This document shows, piece by piece, positions 25,372-33,892 of a stretch of 64,000 nt of DNA. The DNA is from Streptomyces sp. VRA16 Mangrove soil (lineage in GTDB: Bacteria > Actinomycetota > Actinomycetes > Streptomycetales > Streptomycetaceae): assembly GCF_017377775.1 (NCBI RefSeq), contig NZ_JAFVLN010000013.1, positions 1 to 64,000 on the forward strand, in the 5' to 3' direction. The notes under the pieces are model-generated. The model made no database searches. It saw only the letters and a list, made by a program, of their open reading frames with translations, and had not been told where the DNA came from. Each line of letters begins with the position of its first letter. Position 1 is the stretch's first letter. Position numbers and translations under genes: made by a program.

Positions 25372-26318
25372 GTCCGGTACTCCTGCGGGCTCACCCCGTA
25401 CACCCGCTTGAACGCGCTGGACAGGGCGAACGCGCTGCCGTACCCGACGCGGCGGGCTATCGCGGCGACCGTCGCCTCGGCTCCTGCGTCGCCGTCGCGC
25501 AGGGCGTCGGCGGCGAGCGCGAGGCGCCAGTTCGTCAGGTACGTCATCGGGGGCTCGCCGACGAGTTCGGTGAAGCGGCGGGCGAGCGCGGCCCTCGACA
25601 CCCCTGATTTCTCGGCGAGTTCGGTGACGCTCCACGGATGGGCGGGATCGTCCTGGATCAGCCGCAGGGCCCGGCCGACGACCGGGTCGCCGAGCGCCCG
25701 GTACCAGGCGGGCGCGTCGGCCTCGGGGCGGGCGAACCAGGCCCGCAGCGACGCGATCAGCAGCAGGTCGAGGAGGCGGTCGAGGACGACCTCCTGGCCC
25801 GGCTCGTCCTTCACGAGTTCCTCGGCGACGAGCGGGGTCAGCGGGCACTGCCACACCTCGGTCGGCAGCACGAGCAGCGGCGGCAGGGCGTCGAGCAGCC
25901 GGGCCGTGATCTCGCCGCGCATCTGGTACGTCCCGATGAGCATCTGCGCCGGCCCGTCCGGCGCCTCGCCCCACTCGCGCACCCCGAGGTCCTTGTAGCG
26001 GCCGACGTGCGCGGGGCCGAGCGGCCGGCAGACCTGTCCGGGACCGATCTCGGCGCGCGGCGCGGTCGCCGGGGCGTCGCAGCAGACGTACGGGTCAGGG
26101 CCGCGGGCGATGGCGATGTCGCCGGGGCGGATGTGCACGGGGTCGCCGTCGCCGGCCGGGCCCTGCGGCACGATCCACGCGTCGCCGCGGTCCATGACCA
26201 TGACGGTGAGCGGCGCCTCGTCGGCGATCCGCACCGACCACGGCACCTCGAACGAGGCCCGGATCATGAAGGCACCACGGGCTCGCGGTCCCTCCAGGAG
26301 CCCTGCGAATACGTCCAT
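25368..26318 (-). CDS. AraC-family regulator with cupin-type sensor
   Basis: A 316-residue regulator. Residues 1-185 form the cupin_6-type sensor seen in many actinobacterial AraC proteins (SFEVPWSVRIADEAPLTVMV; VHIRPGDIAIARGPDPY). Residues 215-310 are the two helix-turn-helix motifs (SVTELAEKSGVSRAALARRF; VAAIARRVGYGSAFALSSAF) with the final SPQEYR. ATG 26318 gives the family start MDVFAGLLEGPRARGAF. The gene is divergent from the NAD(P)H-binding NmrA-like gene, which it probably regulates, as this pairing is common in Streptomyces. Confidence 0.9.
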   Translation of the reverse strand: MDVFAGLLEGPRARGAFMIRASFEVPWSVRIADEAPLTVMVMDRGDAWIVPQGPAGDGDPVHIRPGDIAIARGPDPYVCCDAPATAPRAEIGPGQVCRPLGPAHVGRYKDLGVREWGEAPDGPAQMLIGTYQMRGEITARLLDALPPLLVLPTEVWQCPLTPLVAEELVKDEPGQEVVLDRLLDLLLIASLRAWFARPEADAPAWYRALGDPVVGRALRLIQDDPAHPWSVTELAEKSGVSRAALARRFTELVGEPPMTYLTNWRLALAADALRDGDAGAEATVAAIARRVGYGSAFALSSAFKRVYGVSPQEYRT

Positions 26319-26404
26319 GCGGCCAGCGTAGACGGACGCGTATGGGGGTGAGCGGTTCGGCGATGTTCCGGGGCGGTGCCCGGCGGTTGAGTGAAGGCAT
26401 GACG

Positions 26405-26452
26405 AACACGACACAGAACACGACGCAGAACACGAAACAGAACACGACACAG
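26405..26452. repeat. four tandem 12-bp repeats before the NmrA-like gene
   Basis: Four head-to-tail copies of AACACGACACAG (two exact, two with one substitution each) lie just before the most likely start codon of the NAD(P)-binding gene. In frame they would encode Asn-Thr-Thr-Gln repeats. They could be a 5' leader array or an N-terminal extension. Confidence 0.85.
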
Positions 26453-26470
26453 CACATCACCGAGGACACG

Positions 26471-27283
26471 ATGACCGTGGTGGTGACCGGGGCGACGGGG
26501 CGGACCGGGAGCCGGGTCGCAAAGGCGGCGCGGGCCGCGGGGCTCACCGTGCGGGCGGCCTCGCGCTCGGGCGAGGTCCGGTTCGACTGGGCGGACCCGG
26601 GGACGTGGGACGCCGTGCTGCGCGGCGCCGACGGGGCGTATCTGGCGTATCCGTCGGACGTCGGGGCGCCCGGCGCCGCCGAGGCGGTGGGGGCGGTGGC
26701 GCGGCGGGCGGTGGCGCTCGGGGTGCGCCGGCTCGTGCTGCTCTCGGCGCGCGGGGAGGATCAGGCGCTGCCCACGGAGGAGGCGCTGCGGGGTGCGGGC
26801 GCGGAGTGGACGGTGCTGCGGTGCGCGTGGTTCGACCAGAACTTCAGCGAGGGGCCGCTGGCGGAGCAGGTGCGGGGGTCCGAGCTGGCGTTCGCGGCGC
26901 CGGACGCGCTGCGGGAGCCGTTCATCGACGTGCGGGACATCGCGGAGGTGGCGGTCGCCGCGCTGCGGGAGCCCGCGGGGGTGCTGGAGCTGACCGGGCC
27001 CGAGTTGCTGACGTGGGGCGAGGCGCTCGGGGTCGTCGCTCGGGCGGCCGGGGCCGGGGGCGGGAAGCGGTATGTGGCGGTGCCGGTGCGGGAGTACGGG
27101 GGCGCGCTGCTGGAGTTCGGGGTGCCGGAGGCCGAGGTCGGATTTCTGGTGGACCTCTTCTCGGTGCTGCTCGACGGGCGCAACGCGTCGCTGACCGGGG
27201 ACGTGGAACGGGTTCTCGGGCGGGCTCCGCGCTCCTTCGCCCGGTTCGCGCGGGATGCGGCGGCGGAGGGCGCCTGGAAGTAG
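26471..27283 (+). CDS. NAD(P)-binding NmrA/HSCARG-like protein
   Basis: A 270-residue Rossmann protein (TVVVTGATGRTGSRVAKAAR) of the NmrA-like atypical SDR group, lacking the Tyr-x-x-x-Lys of true dehydrogenases but with LVLLSARGEDQALPTEE and the later AWFDQNFSEGPLAEQV block. Members act as NAD(P)H sensors or reductases. The start is uncertain: ATG 26471 has GAGG six bases upstream and a standard beginning; ATG 26399 would add 24 residues made mostly of Asn-Thr-Thr-Gln repeats. It is divergent from the cupin AraC regulator. Confidence 0.87.
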   Translation: MTVVVTGATGRTGSRVAKAARAAGLTVRAASRSGEVRFDWADPGTWDAVLRGADGAYLAYPSDVGAPGAAEAVGAVARRAVALGVRRLVLLSARGEDQALPTEEALRGAGAEWTVLRCAWFDQNFSEGPLAEQVRGSELAFAAPDALREPFIDVRDIAEVAVAALREPAGVLELTGPELLTWGEALGVVARAAGAGGGKRYVAVPVREYGGALLEFGVPEAEVGFLVDLFSVLLDGRNASLTGDVERVLGRAPRSFARFARDAAAEGAWK

Positions 27284-27294
27284 GCCCCATGCCC

Positions 27295-27530
27295 GAGCCC
27301 CGCCAGGGACGCGGGGCTGCCTCGAAATGCGGCCTTGGTCGTGCCCCGCAGGGGCGCGGGGCTGTATCGATCTGCGGCTCCGCCGCGCGGGCCCGACCGG
27401 CAGTGGTCGTGCCCCGCAGGGGCGCGGGGCTATGTCGATCTGCGGCTCCGCCGCGCGGGCGCGACCGACGGTGGTCGTGCCCCGCAGGGGCGCGGGGAAC
27501 TGCGCGACCAGCCCCCACCGGAGCCGCACC
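27295..27530. repeat. 68-bp tandem repeat of the Streptomyces GCCCCGCAGGGG type
   Basis: Three units begin with GTGCCCCGCAGGGGCGCGGG at 27341, 27409 and 27477, exactly 68 bp apart, and a shorter degenerate copy precedes them from about 27295. Each carries a hairpin-forming CCCCGC...GCGGGG and the shared block ATCTGCGGCTCCGCCGCGCG. The last unit ends in GAACTGCGCGACCAGCCCCC, a sequence I know as a common intergenic element in Streptomyces. No gene is present. Confidence 0.8.
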
Positions 27531-27612
27531 CGGCAAGACCGCGACCGGGACCGAGCTGGACGCCGGTGGGAACGCTCACCCCGCGCCGGGGCGCCGCCTT
27601 GCCCACCCTGCC

Positions 27613-27830
27613 GCCCAAGGCGGCAGATTGCCCAAGGCGGCGCGGCAGCCGACCGGGACGGGAAAGCCCAAGGCGGCCGTGGCGGGCGGCAGATTGCCCA
27701 AGGCGGCGCGGCCCGCGGCGGCGAATCGCCCAAGGCGGCGGAGGCACGCGGCAGATGGCCCAAGGCGGCGGAGGCACGCGGCGGATGGCCCGAGGCGGCG
27801 GGGGCACGCGACAGGTTGCCCGAGGCGGGG
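27613..27830. repeat. 30-bp tandem repeat with GCCCAAGGCGG core
   Basis: Eight copies of GCCCRAGGCGG occur at 27613, 27630, 27666, 27696, 27728, 27758, 27788 and 27818. The last four are exactly 30 bp apart, the unit continuing as CGGAGGCACGCGGCAGATG; earlier copies are spaced 17-36 bp. The array lies directly downstream of the YihY gene. Long shadow reading frames through it are artefacts of the repeat. Confidence 0.8.
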
Positions 27831-27856
27831 GGACCGAGCAGGGCCGGGGCGGTGGG

Positions 27857-29008
27857 CTACGGGGTTGCGTCCTCGTCTTCGCTTTGTGGGGGGTCCCGGC
27901 GGGTGTGGGACGTGCGGAGGCGGGACGTGACGTCTTCCGGAGGGAGGAACTTGGACCAGCGTTCGGGGAACTCGGACGGCATGTCCGGGTCGTCGGGATC
28001 CGGCGGCGCGGTCGACCGCGCCGCCGCCGACCGGGCGACGAGCTCGGCGGCGGCAGCGGTGCGGACCCGATCGTTGGCGGCCCGCGCCGCGGCGGTGGCC
28101 ACCGACGGCCACACCCGGTCGATCGCGGCGTTCACCGCGGCCCCGACCAGGACCGCGAACGCCGAGACGCCGATCCACAGCAGCACGGCGACGGGTGCGG
28201 CCAGGGAGCCGTAGATGGTGGGGCCCTCGATGGTGTTCGTGAGGTAGAGGCGCAGCAGGAAACTGCCGGGGATCCACATGGCGAGAGCGACGAGCGCCCC
28301 CGGCACGTCCTCGATCCAGGGCGAACGGACCGGCACGGACACGTGGTACAGCGTCGTCAGGAACGCGATGGAGAGGATGAGCACGACCGGCCAGTACAGG
28401 ATCTGGACCAGCGTCTCCGACCACGGCACGAGGCCGATCACCGCGTCCGGCCCCGCGATCATCAGCGGCAGCGCCACCGAGCCGACCACCAGGCCGACCA
28501 GGAACAGCAGGAACGCGAGCAGCCTCGTCTTCACGATGCCGCGCACCCCGTCCAGGCCGTACATCACCGTGACCGTGTCCACGAACGTGGAGACCGCGCG
28601 GGAGCCCGACCAGAGGGAGATGAGGAAACCGATCGAGATGACGTCCGGCCGGCCGCCCTTGATGACGTCGTCCAGGATCGGTTCCGCGATCTCCTTCACG
28701 CCCTGGTCGGTGAGGACGGTGCGGGAGGCCTCCAGGATGTTGTCGCGGACGCCCTCGATGGTGTTGGCGCCGGTCCACGCGTCCACGTACGCGAGCAGCC
28801 CGACCAGCGACAGCAGCAGCGGCGGCACCGAGAGCAGCGTGAAGAACGCGGCCTCGGCGGCGAGGCCCAGGATGCGGTACTCCATGCAGGAGTTGACGGT
28901 GTCCTTGAGCAGCAGCCATGCGGTCCTGCGCTTGGAGACGTTCTGATAGAGCACACGCGCCCGGTGGAGACGGCCCTGCGGCTGGGGGGATTCACTTGCT
29001 GGCTGCAC
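27857..29008 (-). CDS. YihY/BrkB-family inner membrane protein
   Basis: A 383-residue membrane protein with six helices in the YihY/virulence factor BrkB pattern: GLAAEAAFFTLLSVPPLLLS at helix 1, then FLISLWSGSRAVSTFVDTV, and the GSLAAPVAVLLWIGVSAFAV segment near the end. The C-terminal 90 residues are hydrophilic and Asp/Pro rich. The physiological role is unsettled for the family; envelope functions have been proposed. The start is GTG 29008 with a poor ribosome site (AGG). The gene is followed by the tandem-repeat arrays and is divergent from the polyamino-acid cluster. Confidence 0.88.
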   Translation of the reverse strand: MQPASESPQPQGRLHRARVLYQNVSKRRTAWLLLKDTVNSCMEYRILGLAAEAAFFTLLSVPPLLLSLVGLLAYVDAWTGANTIEGVRDNILEASRTVLTDQGVKEIAEPILDDVIKGGRPDVISIGFLISLWSGSRAVSTFVDTVTVMYGLDGVRGIVKTRLLAFLLFLVGLVVGSVALPLMIAGPDAVIGLVPWSETLVQILYWPVVLILSIAFLTTLYHVSVPVRSPWIEDVPGALVALAMWIPGSFLLRLYLTNTIEGPTIYGSLAAPVAVLLWIGVSAFAVLVGAAVNAAIDRVWPSVATAAARAANDRVRTAAAAELVARSAAARSTAPPDPDDPDMPSEFPERWSKFLPPEDVTSRLRTSHTRRDPPQSEDEDATP

Positions 29009-29232
29009 GACCTAAAGGTATCCGTCACACGCGGCGGCACCCATCCCCGGTGCCGGGCCCCCGCGCGCCGGTCGCCGTCCGATCCGCGCTGGCCGAATTT
29101 CCGGGGCGCGTGCCGGGAACCGTTCCGCGTTCTTACACCGTCTTCCGAGTGAGTTCCCCGGCGGGACGCGCCGCATAAAGACGGAACGGCATGAGCGCGT
29201 CAGAGCCGGGGCACCGAAAAGCGCCAAACGTT

Positions 29233-29279
29233 GAATCCGGGTTGAACCGTTCATGAAATTCCAGAAAGAATCCGGATTG
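29233..29279. promoter_or_regulatory. direct repeat upstream of the polyamino-acid cluster
   Basis: GAATCCGGGTTG (29233-29244) and GAATCCGGATTG (29268-29279) are 11/12 identical and 35 bp apart. They lie in the relatively AT-rich 430-bp gap before the first cluster gene, about 160-210 bp upstream of its GTG. The rest of the gap 29009-29440 shows no gene. The pair is a candidate activator site. Confidence 0.4.
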
Positions 29280-29440
29280 TATTCGTTGCGACCGGCGGGG
29301 GGCCGTGCGAGCGCAGCGGACCTGGGGGGACATCGGGGGTTTCGGGCCATGCCCGTTGCAGAGGCGCGCCGTTCGTGGCGCGCATTTCACCGTTTGCTCC
29401 TGCTTTTCAGCAACAACAGCTATAACCACGAGGAGCACCA

Positions 29441-31864
29441 GTGGCGAACGGCACCGAACGTGTTCTCGCTGAAGTTCTGGCAGGCGTCGTGCGGCAGGAT
29501 CACGTACCGCCCGACAGCCATTTCTTCGACGACTTGTGCGCCAATTCCCTTGTCATGGCGCACTTCTGTGCACGGGTCCGCAAGCGCGCCGACCTGCCGT
29601 CGGTGTCCATGAAGGACGTGTACGGCCATCCCACGATCCGCAGCCTGGCCGCCGCGCTCGACGCGGCCCCGGCCTTCCGGCCGGCCACCGCGGTACCGCC
29701 CGAACCGCCGGCGCCGCCCGCCTCCACGGCCCGCCATGTGCTCTGTGGCGTGCTGCAGTTCCTGGTCTTCGCCGGGTACTGCGCGGCCGCGGGACTCGTG
29801 ACCGCGCGCGGCTACGACTGGATCGCGGCGGGCTCCGGCGCCGTCGCCGTGTACGGGCGCTCGGTGGTGTTCGGCGCGTCCCTGTTCACCGGTGCGTGCC
29901 TGCTGCCCGTCGCCCTGAAGTGGCTGCTGGTGGGCCGGTGGCGGGAGACCGAGTTCCCGGTGTGGTCGCTCGCGTACGTCCGTTTCTGGATGGTGAAGGC
30001 GCTGCTGCACGCGAACCCGATGGTGCTGTTCGTCGGCAACCCGCTCTACAACGGCTATCTGCGGATGCTCGGCGCGCGCATCGGTCCCGGGGTCACGATC
30101 CTGTCGCGCGCCGTGCCGGTCTGCACGGACCTGCTGACGATCGGCGCGGGCACGGTGGTCCGCAAGGAGGCGCACTTCCTCGGCTACCGCGCGCACGCGG
30201 GACGGATCCGCACCGGCCCGGTGACCATCGGCCGGGGTGCGTACGTCGGTGAGAAGACCGTCCTCGACATCGGTACGTCGATGGGGGACGGCACCCAACT
30301 CGGTCATGCCTCCGCCCTGTACGACGGGGCGGCCGTCCCGACGGGCGAGCACTGGCACGGCTCCCCCGCGCGCCGTACGGACGTCGACTACGTGCGCGTA
30401 CCGCCCGCCCGTACGTCGGCCCGACGCCGCGCCGGATACGCGTGCGGCGCGCTGGCGCAGATGCTCCTGCTGTACGTGCCGTTCGCGGTCGGCGGTACGT
30501 ATCTGCTGCTGACCGAGGTGCCGGCGCTCGACGCGCTGCTCTCGCCCGGCGAGAGCAACCTGGTGTCACCGGCCTTCTACGCCGAGGCGCTCGGCCTGTC
30601 GCTCGCCGGTTTCGCCGCGTTCCTGGTGCTCGGCTTCGCCGCCGTGTCGCTGGTGCCGCGCGCGCTGCGGCCACTGCTGCGCGAGGACCGGACCTATCCG
30701 CTGTACGGCTTCCACTACGCGGTGCAGCGCGCGATCGCCCGCATGACGAACATCAAGTTCTTCAAGTGGCTGTGCGGCGACAGCTCGTACATCGTCGGCT
30801 ATCTGAAGTCCATCGGGTACGACCTGTCGCACGTCGAGCAGACCGGCTCCAACTTCGGTACGGAGGTGCAGCACGAGACGCCGTACCTGGCCACGGTCGG
30901 CAGCGGCACGATGGTCGCCGACGGGCTCTCGGTGCTCAACGCGGACTTCTCCGGCACCTCGTTCCGCGTCGCGCGCGCCACCATCGGGGCGCGCAACTTC
31001 CTCGGCAACCACATCGCGTACCCGGCGGGCGCACGCACGGGCGAGAACTGTCTGCTCGCGACGAAGGTGCTCGTGCCGCTCGACGGCGAGGTGCGCGAGG
31101 GCGTGGGGCTGCTCGGTTCCCCCGCGTTCGAGATCCCGCGCTCGGTGGAGCGCGACAGCCGTTTCGACCATCTGCGGGAGGGCCCCGAGCTGCGGCGCAG
31201 GCTCGCCGCGAAGAACCGGTTCAACCTCCGTTCGATGGTGCTGTTCCTCGGGGTGCGCTGGCTGCACTGGTTCGTGCTCTGCCTCCTCGGGCTCGTCGCG
31301 TTCGACCTGTACGACACGTACGGCGGGGCGACCGGTCTGCTGGTCGGGGCGGCGATGGTCGCCGGGCTCGCGTTCAGCACCGGCTACTACGTGCTCGTGG
31401 AGCGGCTGCTGTGCCGGTTCCGGCCGCTGCAGCCGCGGTTGTGCTCGATCTACGACCCGTACTTCTGGTGGCACGAGCGGCTGTGGAAGGTGCCGGACAA
31501 CCATCTGGTGGTCTTCAACGGGACGCCCTTCAAGGCTCTGGTGTGGCGGGCGCTCGGGGTGCGGATCGGCCGCCGGGTCTTCGACGACGGCGCGAACATC
31601 ACCGAGCGGACCCTGGTGACGATCGGCGACGACTGCACGCTCGGCGCGCACACCAAGGTGCAGGCGCACTCGCAGGAGGACGGCACGTTCAAGTCCGACC
31701 GCATCGTGCTCGGTGCGGGCTGCACGCTCGGGACGGGCGCGCTCGTGCACTACGGCGTCGTGATGGGCGACGGGGCCGTGCTCGGCCCCGACTCCTTCCT
31801 GATGAAGGGCGAACAGATGCCGGCCGGGGCGCGCTGGGGCGGAAATCCGGCGGTGGAGAGGTGA
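29441..31864 (+). CDS. stand-alone Pls/PosA-type carrier-membrane-hexapeptide ligase (homopoly(amino acid) synthetase, no A domain)
   Basis: An 807-residue protein built like the C-terminal two thirds of epsilon-poly-L-lysine synthetase. Residues 1-77 are a carrier domain with the Pls-type signature (FFDDLCANSLVMA; Ser36 for phosphopantetheine). Six membrane helices follow in pairs (about 98-163, 327-408, 598-656), separated by three left-handed beta-helix hexapeptide domains (about 195-305, 465-575, 690-800; for example ITERTLVTIGDDCTLGAH). In Pls these domains perform iterative peptide-bond formation. Here the adenylation domain is missing and is supplied by the next gene. GTG 29441 has GGAG at a good distance. 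It overlaps the next gene by 4 bp. Confidence 0.88.
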   Translation: MANGTERVLAEVLAGVVRQDHVPPDSHFFDDLCANSLVMAHFCARVRKRADLPSVSMKDVYGHPTIRSLAAALDAAPAFRPATAVPPEPPAPPASTARHVLCGVLQFLVFAGYCAAAGLVTARGYDWIAAGSGAVAVYGRSVVFGASLFTGACLLPVALKWLLVGRWRETEFPVWSLAYVRFWMVKALLHANPMVLFVGNPLYNGYLRMLGARIGPGVTILSRAVPVCTDLLTIGAGTVVRKEAHFLGYRAHAGRIRTGPVTIGRGAYVGEKTVLDIGTSMGDGTQLGHASALYDGAAVPTGEHWHGSPARRTDVDYVRVPPARTSARRRAGYACGALAQMLLLYVPFAVGGTYLLLTEVPALDALLSPGESNLVSPAFYAEALGLSLAGFAAFLVLGFAAVSLVPRALRPLLREDRTYPLYGFHYAVQRAIARMTNIKFFKWLCGDSSYIVGYLKSIGYDLSHVEQTGSNFGTEVQHETPYLATVGSGTMVADGLSVLNADFSGTSFRVARATIGARNFLGNHIAYPAGARTGENCLLATKVLVPLDGEVREGVGLLGSPAFEIPRSVERDSRFDHLREGPELRRRLAAKNRFNLRSMVLFLGVRWLHWFVLCLLGLVAFDLYDTYGGATGLLVGAAMVAGLAFSTGYYVLVERLLCRFRPLQPRLCSIYDPYFWWHERLWKVPDNHLVVFNGTPFKALVWRALGVRIGRRVFDDGANITERTLVTIGDDCTLGAHTKVQAHSQEDGTFKSDRIVLGAGCTLGTGALVHYGVVMGDGAVLGPDSFLMKGEQMPAGARWGGNPAVER

Positions 31865-33879
31865 GCGACGTGACGACGATCGAGACGGATGTGTGTGAAG
31901 TCCCGCTTCCCGAGGGCCTGTCGGCGACGGCGGCGGCGCTCGACGCGGCCCACGGACGGGTGCTCGCCGCGCTGTCGGCCGAGCGCGACGAGAGCGCCCT
32001 GCACGTGGCGGTCACCGCGCGCCGCACGCTGCGGCTGCGCTACCGCCCGGACCGCTACGACCGTGCGGCGGCCGAGCGCATCGCGGGCTATCACATCGCC
32101 GCGCTGACCGGCCCGCTGCGCCGCAGCCTGCTCTCCGAGCGTGAACTCCACCACCAGCTGGCGGAGTTGGCGGGCCCGGTCCGCGCGCTCCCCGACCGGC
32201 GGGTGCACGAGTTGTTCGAGGAGCAGGCGGCCGCGCGCCCCGGGGACATCGCCGTCGAGTGCGGCGAGCGGCGGTGGACGTACGCCGAACTCGACTCCCG
32301 TGCCAACCAGGTGGGCCGGGCGCTGCTGGCCCGCGGGCTGCGGCCCGAAGGGGTCGTCGCCGTGGTGATGGAGCGCGGCCCGGAGTGGGCGGCCGCGGTG
32401 CTCGGCGTCCTCAAGGCGGGCGGCGTGTATCTCCCCGTCGAGCCGCACTTCCCCGAGGAACGAATCGCGGGGATGCTGCGGCGGGCGGACTGCTCGCTCG
32501 TGGTCGCCGACGAGGGCGGCACGCTGTCGGTCGCGGACGCCTTGGCCGAGGGCCATCCCGGCACCGGTACCGGCGTGTCCGTCGCCGCGGACCAGCTCGC
32601 CTACATCTACTTCACGTCCGGCTCCACCGGCGAGCCCAAGGGGGCGATGTGCGAGCACGCCGGGTTCCTCAACCACGTGCTCGCCAAGATCGCGGACCTG
32701 GGTGTGGGACCGGGTGACGTGGTGGCGCAGACCGCGCCGCAGTGCTTCGACATCTCGCTGTGGCAGCTGGTGGCCGGTCTCGTCGCCGGCGGGCGCACGT
32801 GCGTCGTCGGGCAGGACACGATCCTGGACGTGCCGCGGTTCGTGGAGACGGTGGAGCGGTGCCGGGTGAACGTGCTGCAGGTGGTGCCCTCCTACCTGGA
32901 GGCCGTGCTCGCCGAACTCGACGCCCGCCCACGGGAGTTGCCGGATCTGCGGTGCGTGTCGGTGACCGGGGAGGCGGTCAGGGCGGAGCTGGTGCGGCGT
33001 TGGTTCGCCGCCCGTCCCGGTGTCCGGCTCGTCAACGCGTACGGGCTGACCGAGACCTCGGACGACACCAACCACGAGGTGATGGACCGGGCGCCGGACG
33101 GTGACCGGGTGCCGCTCGGGCGGCCCGTCGCCAATGTGCGGATCTACGTCGTCGACGAGGACCTGCTGCCGGTTCCGCTCGGCGCCCCCGGCGAGATCGT
33201 CTTCTCCGGGGTGTGCGTCGGGCGCGGCTACGTCAACGATCCGGAGCGCACGAAGGCGGCGTTCGGCGAGGACCCGTACCGGCCGGGCGAGCGCCTGTAC
33301 CGCAGCGGCGACCAAGGGCGCTGGCGTCCCGACGGGAAGCTGGAGTTCCTGGGCCGGCGCGACAGTCAGGTGAAGATCCGCGGCTTCCGGGTGGAGCTCG
33401 GCGAGATCGAGAACGCGCTGCTGCGGGTGGCGGGCGTGCGGGACGCGGCGGTGGTCGTGGTGCGCGGGACGCACCTGGCCGCGTTCTGCACGGGGCGTCG
33501 ACGCAGCGACGTACGCGCGGAGTTGGCAGGTTTCCTGCCGCCCTACATGGTGCCGTACACCGTGCACTGGCGGGAGCGGCTGCCGCTGACCGGCAACGGC
33601 AAGGTCGACCGCCGCGCCCTGACCGCGCTCGCCGAGCGGCTCGACGAGGCGGCGGCGGACCCGCCGCGCACGGCCGCCGAACGCCAAGTCGCCGGCGCCT
33701 GGGCCGAGGTGCTCGGGGTACCCGTGGCCCGCATCGGTCGCCACGACCAGTTCTTCGACCTCGGCGGCAGCTCGCTGGCCGCCGTGAAACTGGTGATCGC
33801 CCTCGACCGGGCCATCACCCTCAAGGACGTCGTCCGCCATCCGGTCCTCGCGGACCTGGCCCGCCTTCTCAACGGTTAG
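31861..33879 (+). CDS. NRPS adenylation-carrier (A-T) didomain protein, predicted diamino acid specificity
   Basis: A 672-residue protein. Residues 1-105 recall the very end of a condensation domain (RLRYRPDRYDRAAAERIAGY) without its catalytic part. Residues 110-590 are a complete adenylation domain: YFTSGSTGEPKG (A3), FDISLWQLV (A4), NAYGLTETS (A5), YRSGDQGRW (A7) and LTGNGKVDRRAL (A10 Lys). The carrier domain ends the protein with DLGGSSLAAV (Ser638). The hand-read ten-residue code is DIWQSTADDK; the Asp pair at the sixth-pocket end suits a second amino group. With sbnA/sbnB next door, L-2,3-diaminopropionate is the likely substrate. GTG 31861 overlaps the upstream stop. Confidence 0.88.
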   Translation: MSDVTTIETDVCEVPLPEGLSATAAALDAAHGRVLAALSAERDESALHVAVTARRTLRLRYRPDRYDRAAAERIAGYHIAALTGPLRRSLLSERELHHQLAELAGPVRALPDRRVHELFEEQAAARPGDIAVECGERRWTYAELDSRANQVGRALLARGLRPEGVVAVVMERGPEWAAAVLGVLKAGGVYLPVEPHFPEERIAGMLRRADCSLVVADEGGTLSVADALAEGHPGTGTGVSVAADQLAYIYFTSGSTGEPKGAMCEHAGFLNHVLAKIADLGVGPGDVVAQTAPQCFDISLWQLVAGLVAGGRTCVVGQDTILDVPRFVETVERCRVNVLQVVPSYLEAVLAELDARPRELPDLRCVSVTGEAVRAELVRRWFAARPGVRLVNAYGLTETSDDTNHEVMDRAPDGDRVPLGRPVANVRIYVVDEDLLPVPLGAPGEIVFSGVCVGRGYVNDPERTKAAFGEDPYRPGERLYRSGDQGRWRPDGKLEFLGRRDSQVKIRGFRVELGEIENALLRVAGVRDAAVVVVRGTHLAAFCTGRRRSDVRAELAGFLPPYMVPYTVHWRERLPLTGNGKVDRRALTALAERLDEAAADPPRTAAERQVAGAWAEVLGVPVARIGRHDQFFDLGGSSLAAVKLVIALDRAITLKDVVRHPVLADLARLLNG

Positions 33880-33892
33880 GAGCCGCACCCGC

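Noticed and set aside
26264..27763. Minus-strand frame with PPPWAIRR-like repeats
   Set aside because: The repeat peptides only mirror the 30-bp DNA array and run antisense into the NmrA-like gene; not a protein gene.
27613..27830. Possible CRISPR array
   Set aside because: The 30-bp units are nearly contiguous repeats without unique spacers, and no cas genes are present.
29421..29426. TATAAC as the -10 box of the polyamino-acid operon
   Set aside because: It lies only 15 bp before the start codon and would place the transcript start inside the ribosome binding site.
30442..31860. Upstream extension of the A-T protein frame
   Set aside because: The extra 470 residues are an out-of-frame reading of the membrane synthetase; GTG 31861 with a GTGA overlap is the natural start.
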